This document shows positions 53,508-61,544 of a stretch of DNA of 64,000 nt, in pieces. The notes under the pieces were generated by a model. The model saw nothing but the letters and a program-made list of their open reading frames with translations. It searched no databases and had not been told where the DNA came from. This DNA is from Sulfitobacter indolifex (lineage in GTDB: Bacteria; Pseudomonadota; Alphaproteobacteria; Rhodobacterales; Rhodobacteraceae). The stretch spans positions 2,046,001 to 2,110,000 of the forward strand of contig NZ_CP084951.1 of NCBI RefSeq assembly GCF_022788655.1, read 5' to 3'. How positions within the stretch are numbered: position 1 is the first letter of the stretch; every line of letters begins with the position of its first letter. The position numbers were made by a program, and so were the translations under genes.

Positions 53508-54584
53508 ATGACTATCAAGTATTTCGCCGCAACCGCTGCATCCGCCGCTTGCCTTGCTGCCCCGGCGCTCGCCGAGGTTGACTTTGCAGGAAAGACGATC
53601 GAGTGGGTCATCCCCTTCTCGGAAACCGGTGGGTCGGCCAAATGGGCCAACTTCTTTGCCCCGCTTTTGTCCGAAGAACTGCCGGGCAACCCGACAGTCG
53701 TCGTCAAGTTCATGCCGGGTGCCGGTTCAACCAAAGGCGCCAACTGGTTCCAAGAGCAAGAGCATGACGAGGGCACGGTCCTGTTCGGCACCTCCGGCTC
53801 GACCCAGTTCCCATATCTGCTGGACGATCCGCGCGTGCGCTATGAGTACAGCGACTGGAACCCAGTTATGGCATCGGGCACCGGGGGCGTCGCCTATCTG
53901 AACCCCACGGACGGTAAGAAGTTCGACGGCACCGCCAATAACCTCAAAGACGTCAACTTCATCTACGGCTCGCAGGGGGCCACGCGCCTTGACCTCGTGC
54001 CGCTGCTGGCATGGGAAATGCTGGGCATGAACGTCGAGCCGGTCTTTGGCATCAAAGGCCGTGGCGATGGCCGCCTGATGTTTGAGCGCGGTGAGGCCAC
54101 GATCGACTATCAGACCTCGTCGAGCTACCTCGGTGCCTCTGCTGATCTGGTCGAAAAGGGTCAAGCCGTGCCGATGATGACATGGGGCGCGCTGGACGAG
54201 GACGGCAACATCGTTCGCGACCCCACCTTCCCCGAAATCGCGACCTTTAAGGAAGTCTGCGAAGCGACCGAAGGCTGTGAGACCGAAGGTGAGGCATGGG
54301 ACGCATGGAAAGCATTCTTTATCGCTGGTTTCCCTGTGCAAAAGATCGCCTTCCTGCCTGCAGGCTCACCCGACGATGTGATCGCAACTTACACAGCGGC
54401 TTTTGACGCAGTGCGCAACCGCGAAGACTTTGCTCAGATTGCCGAGAAACGCGTCGGTAAGTACCCCGTCTTTGTAGGCGAAGGCGCGGCCAAGGCGACG
54501 CAGCGCGGCACGACTGTCTCTGCGGAGGCGAAGGCCTTCGTCACCAACTGGCTGCAAGAAGCCTATGGCGTTTCGCTGAAGTAA
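53508..54584 (+). CDS. tctC: TctC-type tricarboxylate-binding protein
   Basis: A 358-residue periplasmic solute-binding protein of the tripartite tricarboxylate transporter family. Signal peptide MTIKYFAATAASAACLAAPALA is followed by TIEWVIPFSETGGSAKWANF, the usual start of TctC folds, and NPTVVVKFMPGAGSTKGANWF. GGAGGAC lies before the ATG. It is longer than typical TctC (about 320), with an extra Cys pair region ATEGCETEGEAWDAW. A terminator-like hairpin after the gene should give it higher expression than the permease. Confidence 0.92.
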   Translation: MTIKYFAATAASAACLAAPALAEVDFAGKTIEWVIPFSETGGSAKWANFFAPLLSEELPGNPTVVVKFMPGAGSTKGANWFQEQEHDEGTVLFGTSGSTQFPYLLDDPRVRYEYSDWNPVMASGTGGVAYLNPTDGKKFDGTANNLKDVNFIYGSQGATRLDLVPLLAWEMLGMNVEPVFGIKGRGDGRLMFERGEATIDYQTSSSYLGASADLVEKGQAVPMMTWGALDEDGNIVRDPTFPEIATFKEVCEATEGCETEGEAWDAWKAFFIAGFPVQKIAFLPAGSPDDVIATYTAAFDAVRNREDFAQIAEKRVGKYPVFVGEGAAKATQRGTTVSAEAKAFVTNWLQEAYGVSLK

Positions 54585-54597
54585 GCGAAACCCTACC

Positions 54598-54634
54598 GGC
54601 CCCGGGACAACCTCGGGGCCACCCCCCCTTTTTC
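54598..54634 (+). terminator. Intra-operon terminator between tctC and tctA
   Basis: GGCCCCG (54598-54604) pairs with CGGGGCC (54614-54620); a C run and five Ts follow (to 54634). This has the form of a rho-independent terminator and lies 22 bp before the tctA start. Partial read-through would explain how permease genes are still expressed at a lower level than the binding protein. Confidence 0.75.
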
Positions 54635-54655
54635 TAACATTTCGAGGTCGGTGCG

Positions 54656-56686
54656 ATGGATCTGTTCGCAACCGCTCTGCCTGCGCTTGGCGAGGCATGG
54701 GCTCTAATTCTGCAACCTATGGTTCTGGGATATCTGGTGCTGGGCGTGGTCATGGGCCTCGCGGTCGGGGTCTTTCCCGGTCTCGGTGGGATCGCGGGGC
54801 TGTCGCTGCTCTTGCCGTTCATGTTCGGCATGGACCCGGTGCTGGGTCTGGCGCTGATGATCGGCATGGTCGCGGTCGTGCCGACCTCTGACACTTTCGC
54901 CTCGGTCCTAATGGGCATCCCCGGCTCCTCGGCCAGCCAAGCCACGGTGCTTGACGGCTTCCCGATGGCTAAGAAGGGCCAAGCCGCGCGGGCGTTGTCT
55001 GCGGCGTTCACCTCATCGCTTTTCGGCGGGCTGGTCGGCGCGGCATTCCTGACAATGTTCATCGTCGTGGCGCGGCCCATCGTGTTGTCCTTTGGCCTGC
55101 CCGAGATGCTGATGATCTCAATCCTCGGCCTGTCGATGGTGGCGGTGCTGGCGGGGCGCGTGGCGCTCAAAGGTCTTGCGGCGGCGGGGCTCGGCCTGCT
55201 CATCGGCACCATCGGTGAGGCCGACGCGGGCGGCTCCCTGCGCATGGCGACCTATGACATCCCCTACCTGACGGACGGGCTGAAACTGGTGATCGTTGGC
55301 TTGGGCATCTTCGCGGTGCCAGAGATCGTATCGCTCCTGCGCCAAGACCGTGCCATCTCAAAAGAAGCCAAGCTTGGCGCAGGCTGGGGCGAAGGCGTGC
55401 GCGACTGGGTTGATAACAAATGGCTCTCGGTGCGCTGCTCGCTGATCGGCGTTGTGGTTGGCGTTATTCCGGGCCTTGGTGGCTCGGTCGTTGATTGGAT
55501 CGCCTATGGCCATGCGGTTCAAACGACGAAAGACAAATCGAACTTTGGCAAGGGCGAAGTGCGCGGCGTAATCGGGCCGGAAAGCTCGAACAACGCGAAA
55601 GAGGGCGGCGGCTTGGTCCCTACCCTGCTCTTCGGCATTCCCGGCTCTGGCTCCATGGCGATCTTCATTGGTGCCATCGCGCTGTTGGGATCTGGCGAGA
55701 TCGAAGTCGGCCCATCGATGCTGCGCGACAATCTCGACATCACCTATTCGATCGTATGGCTATTAGCGCTGGCCAATGTCGTTGGCACGCTGCTGTGCAT
55801 CGCGGCCTCGGGCGGGATCGCCAAGCTGACCACCATCCGCTTTACCTACCTCGCGCCGTTCCTCTTCATGCTGATCTCCTTCGCGGCGTTTCAGTCTGGG
55901 CAGAACTTTGAAGACATCCTCGCACTTTTCGCAATCGGCCTGATCGGCATCTTCCTGCGCCGCTTTGATTGGTCACGGCCGGCGTTCCTGATCGGTTTCG
56001 TTCTGTCCAACCCGGTCGAGAAATTCTCGAACCAAGCGTTTCAGATCGCCTCTTTCCGGTTCCGCAAATCCTTTGAGGAAGGCATGGAGTACATCTTCTC
56101 GCCTATCGTCATCGTTCTGCTGATCGTTACCGTCGTTTCGGTGGTGCTGGGCCTGCGTCAAGCCAAGTCGATCATGGCCGAAGGCGATGTCCAGTCCGGC
56201 TCTAAACGCGCACCGTTGGTCTTTTTGCTGATCATCATGGGCTATGTCGTGGCCGCGCTGATCAATGCCTCGCTGATCCCTGACTACAACATGACCGACA
56301 AGATCGTGCCGCTGGTTGTGGGTGGCATCGCATTGGCCGCGCTGCTGATCCTGCTGGTGCAGATGATCCTGCGCCCTGAAAGCAATGCGATCTTTGCCGA
56401 TAAGGAAGTCTCAGGCGAGGACGCAGATGCGCCCTATGGCCTTTGGGGTACTTTGGCTTGGTTCGCGGGGCTGATCGTTGCGACCTACTTCGTCGGGTTC
56501 ATCCTCGCGCTCTTGGGCTTTTTGGTCAGCTTCCTGCGGGTCCGCGCCCAAGCACATTGGCCGAAAACCTTAATCCTGACCGCCTGTGGCATTGCGCTGA
56601 TGTGCGTCATGGCTGGTGCGCTCAACCGCGATTTCCCGCCGGGTCTGCTGCAAGACGCAGTCGACTTGCCGTGGCCGCTGAATTGA
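54656..56686 (+). CDS. Tricarboxylate transporter permease, TctA fused to TctB
   Basis: A 676-residue membrane protein. Residues 1 to about 500 are TctA (VGVFPGLGGIAGLSLLLPFMFG, MGIPGSSASQATVLDGFPMAKKG, GVIPGLGGSVVDWIAYGHA, GPESSNNAKEGGGLVPTLLFG). The remaining part, from about residue 515, has four further helices in the pattern of the small TctB subunit (APLVFLLIIMGYVVAALINASL ... LVGFILALLGF-like end). No separate tctB gene is present, so the fusion likely supplies both subunits. Followed at 11 bp by the prpF-type gene. Confidence 0.9.
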   Translation: MDLFATALPALGEAWALILQPMVLGYLVLGVVMGLAVGVFPGLGGIAGLSLLLPFMFGMDPVLGLALMIGMVAVVPTSDTFASVLMGIPGSSASQATVLDGFPMAKKGQAARALSAAFTSSLFGGLVGAAFLTMFIVVARPIVLSFGLPEMLMISILGLSMVAVLAGRVALKGLAAAGLGLLIGTIGEADAGGSLRMATYDIPYLTDGLKLVIVGLGIFAVPEIVSLLRQDRAISKEAKLGAGWGEGVRDWVDNKWLSVRCSLIGVVVGVIPGLGGSVVDWIAYGHAVQTTKDKSNFGKGEVRGVIGPESSNNAKEGGGLVPTLLFGIPGSGSMAIFIGAIALLGSGEIEVGPSMLRDNLDITYSIVWLLALANVVGTLLCIAASGGIAKLTTIRFTYLAPFLFMLISFAAFQSGQNFEDILALFAIGLIGIFLRRFDWSRPAFLIGFVLSNPVEKFSNQAFQIASFRFRKSFEEGMEYIFSPIVIVLLIVTVVSVVLGLRQAKSIMAEGDVQSGSKRAPLVFLLIIMGYVVAALINASLIPDYNMTDKIVPLVVGGIALAALLILLVQMILRPESNAIFADKEVSGEDADAPYGLWGTLAWFAGLIVATYFVGFILALLGFLVSFLRVRAQAHWPKTLILTACGIALMCVMAGALNRDFPPGLLQDAVDLPWPLN

Positions 56687-56697
56687 GGAGCGTTGAG

Positions 56698-57786
56698 ATG
56701 ACCCAAACAGCTATCCCTTATCTCTTCATGCGCGGCGGTACATCGCGTGGGCCATATTTTAACCGCGCGGATCTGCCAGAGGATCGCGAAACATTGGCCG
56801 AAGTGCTGCTCGCCGTTGTCGGCTCCGGCCATCCGCTCAACATCGACGGCATCGGCGGCGGCGCGGCGGTGACGACCAAGGTCGCGATGCTTTCCCCGTC
56901 GGAGGACGAGTGGGCCGATGTGGACTACTTTTTTGCGCAGGTTTCGGTTGAAGATCGGTTGGTCGATTTCAAACCCACCTGCGGCAATATCCTGTCGGGT
57001 GTCGGCCCTGCGGCGGTCGAAATGGGCCTCGTTCGACCTGACGGCGATGTAACGGATGTGAAAATTCACGCCATCAATACTGGGGCCAAAGTGCTGGCCA
57101 AGGTGCTGACCCCCGGCGGCGTTTTGACCTATGACGGCGACACCGAGATCGCAGGCGTGCCCGGTGCTGGTGCCGCCGTGGCGCTGAACTTCATGGGGGT
57201 TGTCGGCTCTTCGACCGGGGCGTTTTTGCCCACGGGCAACATCCGCGATACCTTTGACGGGATCGAGGTCACCTGCATGGATGTGGCCATGCCAATGGTC
57301 ATCGCCCGCGCGACGGACTTCGGCCTGACCGGCTATGAGAGCGTCGCTGTTCTCGATGCAAACAAAGATTTCTTTGCGCGTATGGAAGCGATCCGTCTTC
57401 AGGCTGGAGCAGCAATGGGCATGGGGGACGTGTCAAAGTTCGTTACGCCAAAGTTCGGCCTGCTGGCCCCTGCCCGAGACGGCGGCACCATCACGACACG
57501 CTATTTTATGCCGTGGAACACGCACCCATCCATGGCGGTGACCGGGGCACAGTGCCTTGCCTCCTGCGCGCTCACGCCGGGCAGTGTGGCGGATGGGCTG
57601 CTCGACCGCCCCACCCAGAGCCCTGCCGATATAGTGCTCGAACACGCCTCGGGCACGATTGACGTGCTGGTGGATTACGAAACGTCAGAGGGGTTCGCGC
57701 TGAACTCCGCCGGGTTGCTGCGGACGGCACGGAAACTGGCGGATGGCTGTGTCTTTGTTCCGTCGCGCATCTGGGAGGGTCGCTGA
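56698..57786 (+). CDS. PrpF/GalD-family isomerase (aconitate isomerase or oxalomesaconate tautomerase)
   Basis: A 362-residue protein with the diaminopimelate-epimerase-like fold of PrpF. The start LFMRGGTSRGPYF, GIGGGAAVTTKVAML and catalytic-Cys motif FKPTCGNILSGVGPAAVE (Cys95) are diagnostic. Family members shift double bonds in 2-methylaconitate, aconitate or 4-oxalomesaconate. Beside a tricarboxylate transporter and tcuAB, interconversion of trans- and cis-aconitate is the most economical role (inference). Starts after GAGGAG; the longer open frame to 56443 is antisense-like shadow of tctA. Confidence 0.88.
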   Translation: MTQTAIPYLFMRGGTSRGPYFNRADLPEDRETLAEVLLAVVGSGHPLNIDGIGGGAAVTTKVAMLSPSEDEWADVDYFFAQVSVEDRLVDFKPTCGNILSGVGPAAVEMGLVRPDGDVTDVKIHAINTGAKVLAKVLTPGGVLTYDGDTEIAGVPGAGAAVALNFMGVVGSSTGAFLPTGNIRDTFDGIEVTCMDVAMPMVIARATDFGLTGYESVAVLDANKDFFARMEAIRLQAGAAMGMGDVSKFVTPKFGLLAPARDGGTITTRYFMPWNTHPSMAVTGAQCLASCALTPGSVADGLLDRPTQSPADIVLEHASGTIDVLVDYETSEGFALNSAGLLRTARKLADGCVFVPSRIWEGR

Positions 57787-57787
57787 T

Positions 57788-58603
57788 ATGCCCGTGATGA
57801 ACTTGCTTGTCGCCTTCAACGGCTCCGACGCCTCCGTCGCCGCATTGCGCTATGCCGCTTCTCTCGCCAAACAGCGTGGCGCGCATGTCACGGCGATCCT
57901 CGCCCATACCGCGCATGAGGTGATCGACCGTCGCTCGCGTTGGATCCCCGAAGAGGCCCGCGCCCTGCTGGAGGCTGCCAATAGCGAGATTGTGGCCGAG
58001 GTTACCCGACAGTTCGAAGAATTACGCCCCGCGCTTGATCTGGGTGACGCGCTGGATTTCCGTGATGAGACTGGCCGCGTTGACACGCTGCTTTCAGAGG
58101 GCGCGCGGTACTATGACATGCTGATCGTCGGTGCCCGCGCCGAGAGTGATGATGCCCATGTGACCCACCACCCCGATCGCATCGCGTTGCAATCCGGACG
58201 TCCGGTCATCGTGGTCCCGGCGGGCTATGACGCGGGCGCGCAGCATAGCCATGCGGCATTGGCGTGGGACGGCGGGCGCGCCGCCGCGCGGGCACTGTCA
58301 GACAGCCTGCGTCTGCTTGAGGCCGAAGGCCGGGTCAGTGTTTTGACGGTCGGAAAACGGACCTCCTGGCCGATCACCGATCTGATGACCCATCTTGACC
58401 GCCACGGCGTCGAAGCGGTGCATGAGAACTTCCCCACGAGCCATCCGGTGGCGCAAACTCTGCTGTCCTATTGCGAACGCCATGATCCCTCCCTGCTGGT
58501 CCTCGGAGCCTATGAGCATTCCAAGTTCCGCGAAGACTTCCTTGGCGGGGTGACTGCCGAGGTGCTGGAAAAGATCAAGATCCCCGTTTTGTTGTCCCAC
58601 TGA
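57788..58603 (+). CDS. Universal stress protein with two tandem Usp domains
   Basis: A 271-residue cytoplasmic protein. The first Usp domain starts MNLLVAFNGSDASVAALRYAASLAKQRG and ends SGRPVIVVPAGYD; the second, weaker, ends with LLVLGAYEHSKFREDFLGGVTAEVLEKIKIPVLLSH, which has the usual Usp phosphate-binding glycine pattern. The ATG is 1 bp beyond the prpF-type stop, so it belongs to the tct operon. Role in this locus is unknown. Confidence 0.88.
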   Translation: MPVMNLLVAFNGSDASVAALRYAASLAKQRGAHVTAILAHTAHEVIDRRSRWIPEEARALLEAANSEIVAEVTRQFEELRPALDLGDALDFRDETGRVDTLLSEGARYYDMLIVGARAESDDAHVTHHPDRIALQSGRPVIVVPAGYDAGAQHSHAALAWDGGRAAARALSDSLRLLEAEGRVSVLTVGKRTSWPITDLMTHLDRHGVEAVHENFPTSHPVAQTLLSYCERHDPSLLVLGAYEHSKFREDFLGGVTAEVLEKIKIPVLLSH

Positions 58604-58610
58604 GAAGCGA

Positions 58611-58769
58611 ATGATGACCAATTACGAGAAAATCCGCATCGCCCGCCATGATCTGGAAAAACTGCGCGCCGAGCTGATTGCCAGCCTCAACACGCAAAAA
58701 GACCGCGACCCTGATCTGCTCATCCTCCATGAACGGGTGAGCAAAGCGATCAACGCGCTTTCCGCGTAG
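58611..58769 (+). CDS. 52-residue helical protein in the tct operon
   Basis: A short gene between usp and the dehydrogenase, 7 bp after the former and 9 bp before the latter. The start is ATGATG with AGAAG 4-7 bases upstream. The translation begins MMTNYEKIRIARHDLEKLRA and predicts two amphipathic helices joined near DRDPD. The pattern recalls the two-helix Spo0E-like phosphatase fold, but the SQELD motif is replaced by HERVS, so no function is claimed. Spacing and composition support a real gene. Confidence 0.65.
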   Translation: MMTNYEKIRIARHDLEKLRAELIASLNTQKDRDPDLLILHERVSKAINALSA

Positions 58770-58778
58770 GGGGCTGCG

Positions 58779-59753
58779 ATGAAAGTCCATATCCTCGACG
58801 ACTGGTTCGACACCCTGCGCAGCCTGCCCTCCTTTGACCTGCTGGCAGGGCACGAAGTCACCGTCTGGACGGACCATCAGCCCGATGAGACCGTCTTGGC
58901 TGACCGTTTGCAGGATGCCGATTGCGTGGTGCTCTTTCGCGAGCGGACGAAGGTGACGCGGGGGCTGCTGGAGCGACTGCCGAACTTGCGGTTAATTTCG
59001 CAGCGCGGCGCCTATCCGCATGTGGATGTCGCGGCCTGCACTGACAACGGCGTGTTGCTGTGTTCCAACAAAGGGGCAGATGGGGCCAACCATGCGGCGG
59101 CGGAGTTGACCTTCGCGCTGATCCTCGCTGCCATGCGGCAACTGCCGCAGCAGATGGCCAGCGCCAAGGCTGGCAACTGGCAGATGGGCGTCGGGCGTAG
59201 CCTGCGCGGGCGGCGACTGGGGCTTTATGGCTATGGGCGCATTGGCCGTGTTGTGGCCGACTATGCGCGCGCATTCGGGATGGAGGTCGTCTGGTGGGGG
59301 TCCGATGCCGGGCGCACGCGGGCGAAAGGCGACGGTGAGACTGTCGCCGAAAGTCGCCAAGCGTTTTTCGGAACATGTGACGTGGTCTCGCTGCACCTGC
59401 GGCTCACCCCTGAGACTCGCGGCAGCGTCACGGCTGAAGACCTCAGCGCCATGCCGCCCCGCTCGATACTTGTGAACACCTCGCGGGCCGGGCTGATTGC
59501 CGAGGGCGCGTTGCTGCAGGCGCTAAATGCTGGTCATTTAGGCACGGCAGCGGTGGATGTCTTTGACACAGAGCCGCTGACCAACCCTAATGACCCCCTG
59601 CTCTCACACCCCAAGCTGATCGCCACCCCGCATATCGGCTTTGTCACCGAAGACGAATTCGACAAGCAATTCGCTGATATCTTCGCGCAGGTGAATGCTT
59701 ACGCGGCGGGCGCACCCATCCATATGATCAACCCTTCCGTCTACGTGCCATAA
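58779..59753 (+). CDS. D-2-hydroxyacid dehydrogenase family protein
   Basis: A 324-residue NAD(P)-dependent oxidoreductase of the D-isomer-specific family. The nucleotide-binding motif GLYGYGRIGRVVADYAR, the catalytic Arg region VNTSRAGLI and the final His in ATPHIGFVTEDEFD are present. It would interconvert a 2-oxo acid and its D-2-hydroxy acid. Last gene of the tctC-led run; the substrate may be a product or side product of tricarboxylate breakdown. Its end overlaps the converging AbrB-type gene by 26 bp. Confidence 0.88.
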   Translation: MKVHILDDWFDTLRSLPSFDLLAGHEVTVWTDHQPDETVLADRLQDADCVVLFRERTKVTRGLLERLPNLRLISQRGAYPHVDVAACTDNGVLLCSNKGADGANHAAAELTFALILAAMRQLPQQMASAKAGNWQMGVGRSLRGRRLGLYGYGRIGRVVADYARAFGMEVVWWGSDAGRTRAKGDGETVAESRQAFFGTCDVVSLHLRLTPETRGSVTAEDLSAMPPRSILVNTSRAGLIAEGALLQALNAGHLGTAAVDVFDTEPLTNPNDPLLSHPKLIATPHIGFVTEDEFDKQFADIFAQVNAYAAGAPIHMINPSVYVP

Positions 59754-60774
59754 GGCCCGCAACCAGCGGCGCGCCGACGATCACCAGCACGATGCGGGTC
59801 AGGTGGTGCGTGATGACAAAGCCCAGATCTGCGCCGGTTACGATGGCCAACACCGTCATTTCGGCCTGCCCCCCCGGCGCGAAGGCGAGGAACGCTTCGA
59901 CCGGATCGCCCAGCCCCATCCCGGTGACGAATGCGGTAAAGCCTGCCGCAAGCACCGCTAGTACCAGCACATAAGCGATGCCCGCCAGCACCACCCGCGT
60001 CAGCTCGCCCCATGTCACGCCCAGAAAATGCACGCCGATTCCGCAGCCGATAAAGAACTGCGCGGCAAGGATGGCCTCGGCTGGCGGGCGGCTGTGGATC
60101 AGGCCGGAAAGTGACAGCACGGCGGTGACGATCATGGGGCCAAGGATTGACGCGCCGAACAGGCCGATCCGCTCTCCCCCCTTCCAACCGATCAGGGCTG
60201 CGGCGGCCATCAAGGCCATCTCGCCCAGAGGTAGTTCAGTCACCGGGGCGCCTATGGGATTGGTCAGCCCCGCCCCGTAAGCCAGGGTCAGGAAAGCTGG
60301 CGCAAGGGTGACGATAATCAGCACCCGCGTGGCGTGGATCAACGACAACGCACGCGGATCGCCCCCCGCTTCTGCACCAAAGATCACCATGTCCTGCAAG
60401 CCGCCCGGCATCGCGGCGTAATAGGCCGTCGGCGCGTCGAACCCCCAGACCCGGCGGAAGAACGGGACACCGATTAAGCCGATGAGCGCGATGAAGACCG
60501 GCACCAGCGCCACCGACAGCGCCATTTGAGGAAGTTGGTGAAACAGGTCAGGCGTGATTGACGCCCCCACTGCCACCCCAAGGATCGTGCGCGCCGCGAT
60601 CGAGACCTGCCCAAAGCCTTTGATCGGCACGTTCGACAATGCCGCGATAAGGCAAGCCGCCATGGGGCCAAAAAGGAATGGCAGCGGCAGATCAAGCCAC
60701 CAAAAGAGCAAAGTTCCAGCCCCCGTAAGGATCAGGGTAAGCGCGCGGCTTCGGGTCGGTTGGGAGATGCGCAT
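59728..60774 (-). CDS. AbrB-family membrane protein (putative permease)
   Basis: A 348-residue protein with about ten helices arranged as two repeats of the AbrB duplication domain; LPFLFGPMAACLIAAL and IHATRVLIIVTLAPAFL in the first half and the FAPGGQAEMTVLAIVTGADLGFV block in the second are characteristic. The unrelated AbrB repressor shares only the name. ATG at 60774 preferred to the TTG at 60783. Divergent from the GntR gene across the operator palindrome, so probably part of the regulon; substrate unknown. Confidence 0.85.
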   Translation of the reverse strand: MRISQPTRSRALTLILTGAGTLLFWWLDLPLPFLFGPMAACLIAALSNVPIKGFGQVSIAARTILGVAVGASITPDLFHQLPQMALSVALVPVFIALIGLIGVPFFRRVWGFDAPTAYYAAMPGGLQDMVIFGAEAGGDPRALSLIHATRVLIIVTLAPAFLTLAYGAGLTNPIGAPVTELPLGEMALMAAAALIGWKGGERIGLFGASILGPMIVTAVLSLSGLIHSRPPAEAILAAQFFIGCGIGVHFLGVTWGELTRVVLAGIAYVLVLAVLAAGFTAFVTGMGLGDPVEAFLAFAPGGQAEMTVLAIVTGADLGFVITHHLTRIVLVIVGAPLVAGLMARRRKG

Positions 60775-60813
60775 CGGGTTCAACTCGCTTATTCTTCCGG
60801 GCTTGACCGCTAT

Positions 60814-60831
60814 TGGATACGATTGTATCCA
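60814..60831. promoter_or_regulatory. GntR-type operator between AbrB-like and GntR genes
   Basis: TGGATAC-GATT-GTATCCA is a perfect 7+4+7 palindrome. A further TTGTATGCA at 60834-60842 repeats the right half-site TTGTATCCA at 60824-60831 with one change, 10-11 bp on. The shape agrees with operators of FadR-type GntR regulators. It lies 33 bp before the regulator start. Confidence 0.7.
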
Positions 60832-60863
60832 CTTGTATGCAATAGCGACTGTAGGGGCATTTC

Positions 60864-61544
60864 ATGAGCGAAGAAGACCGCACACCGCAGGGCAACTCTG
60901 CCTATGCTCAGCTGATGGATGAACTTCGCGCCGGACGGCTGAACCCCGGCGACAGGCTGCGTGAGACTGAATTGGCAGAGCGTTTGGGCGTCTCCCGCAC
61001 CCCGGTGCGCGAGGCGATCCGCCAGTTGGAGGCTGACGGCGTCGTGGCTCACATCCCGCGCCAGGGTGCAAGCATCCGCACCCTGGACTATGCCGAGGTG
61101 ATGGAGCTTTACGAGATGCGCGCCGTGCTGGAGGGCACCGCCGCGCGACTGGCTGCCCGCGCCGCGTCGGACATCGAGATCGAAGAGTTGCAGGACATGA
61201 ACCGGCAACTCGCCACCCTAGGCAGCGTGCCCGAAGCCTTCACCCTCAACCGTCAGTTTCACGCAGCCCTCTTGGACGCAGCCAAGAACCGTTTCCTAAC
61301 CCGTTCGATCCATACGTTGCAGAAGACGCTGATGATCCTTGGCCCGACGACACTCACCGATCCGGCCCGCGCCGAGAGAGCGGTGGAGGAGCACTTTGGC
61401 ATACTCGACGCGATCAAGGCCCGCGATGCTACCCTCGCCGAAGCGGCCATGCGCGCGCATATCGAAGCGGCCCAGCGGGTCCGGGTTCGCGCCCTGCGCG
61501 CACAGCCGTCGCGCGATCAGACCTATGACGGAGACCTGCTGTGA
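60864..61544 (+). CDS. GntR-family regulator with FCD domain
   Basis: A 226-residue regulator: winged helix at about residues 10-75 (RLNPGDRLRETELAERLGVSRTPVREAIRQLEADG) and an all-helical FCD ligand domain (ALLDAAKNRFLTRSIHTLQKTLM, with histidines in NRQFHAALLD, EEHFGILDAI and RAHIEAAQRV that would bind a metal and a carboxylate). It overlaps tcuA by 4 bp, so regulator and enzyme are coupled. Likely represses tcuAB and the AbrB-like gene through the palindrome just upstream. Confidence 0.93.
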   Translation: MSEEDRTPQGNSAYAQLMDELRAGRLNPGDRLRETELAERLGVSRTPVREAIRQLEADGVVAHIPRQGASIRTLDYAEVMELYEMRAVLEGTAARLAARAASDIEIEELQDMNRQLATLGSVPEAFTLNRQFHAALLDAAKNRFLTRSIHTLQKTLMILGPTTLTDPARAERAVEEHFGILDAIKARDATLAEAAMRAHIEAAQRVRVRALRAQPSRDQTYDGDLL

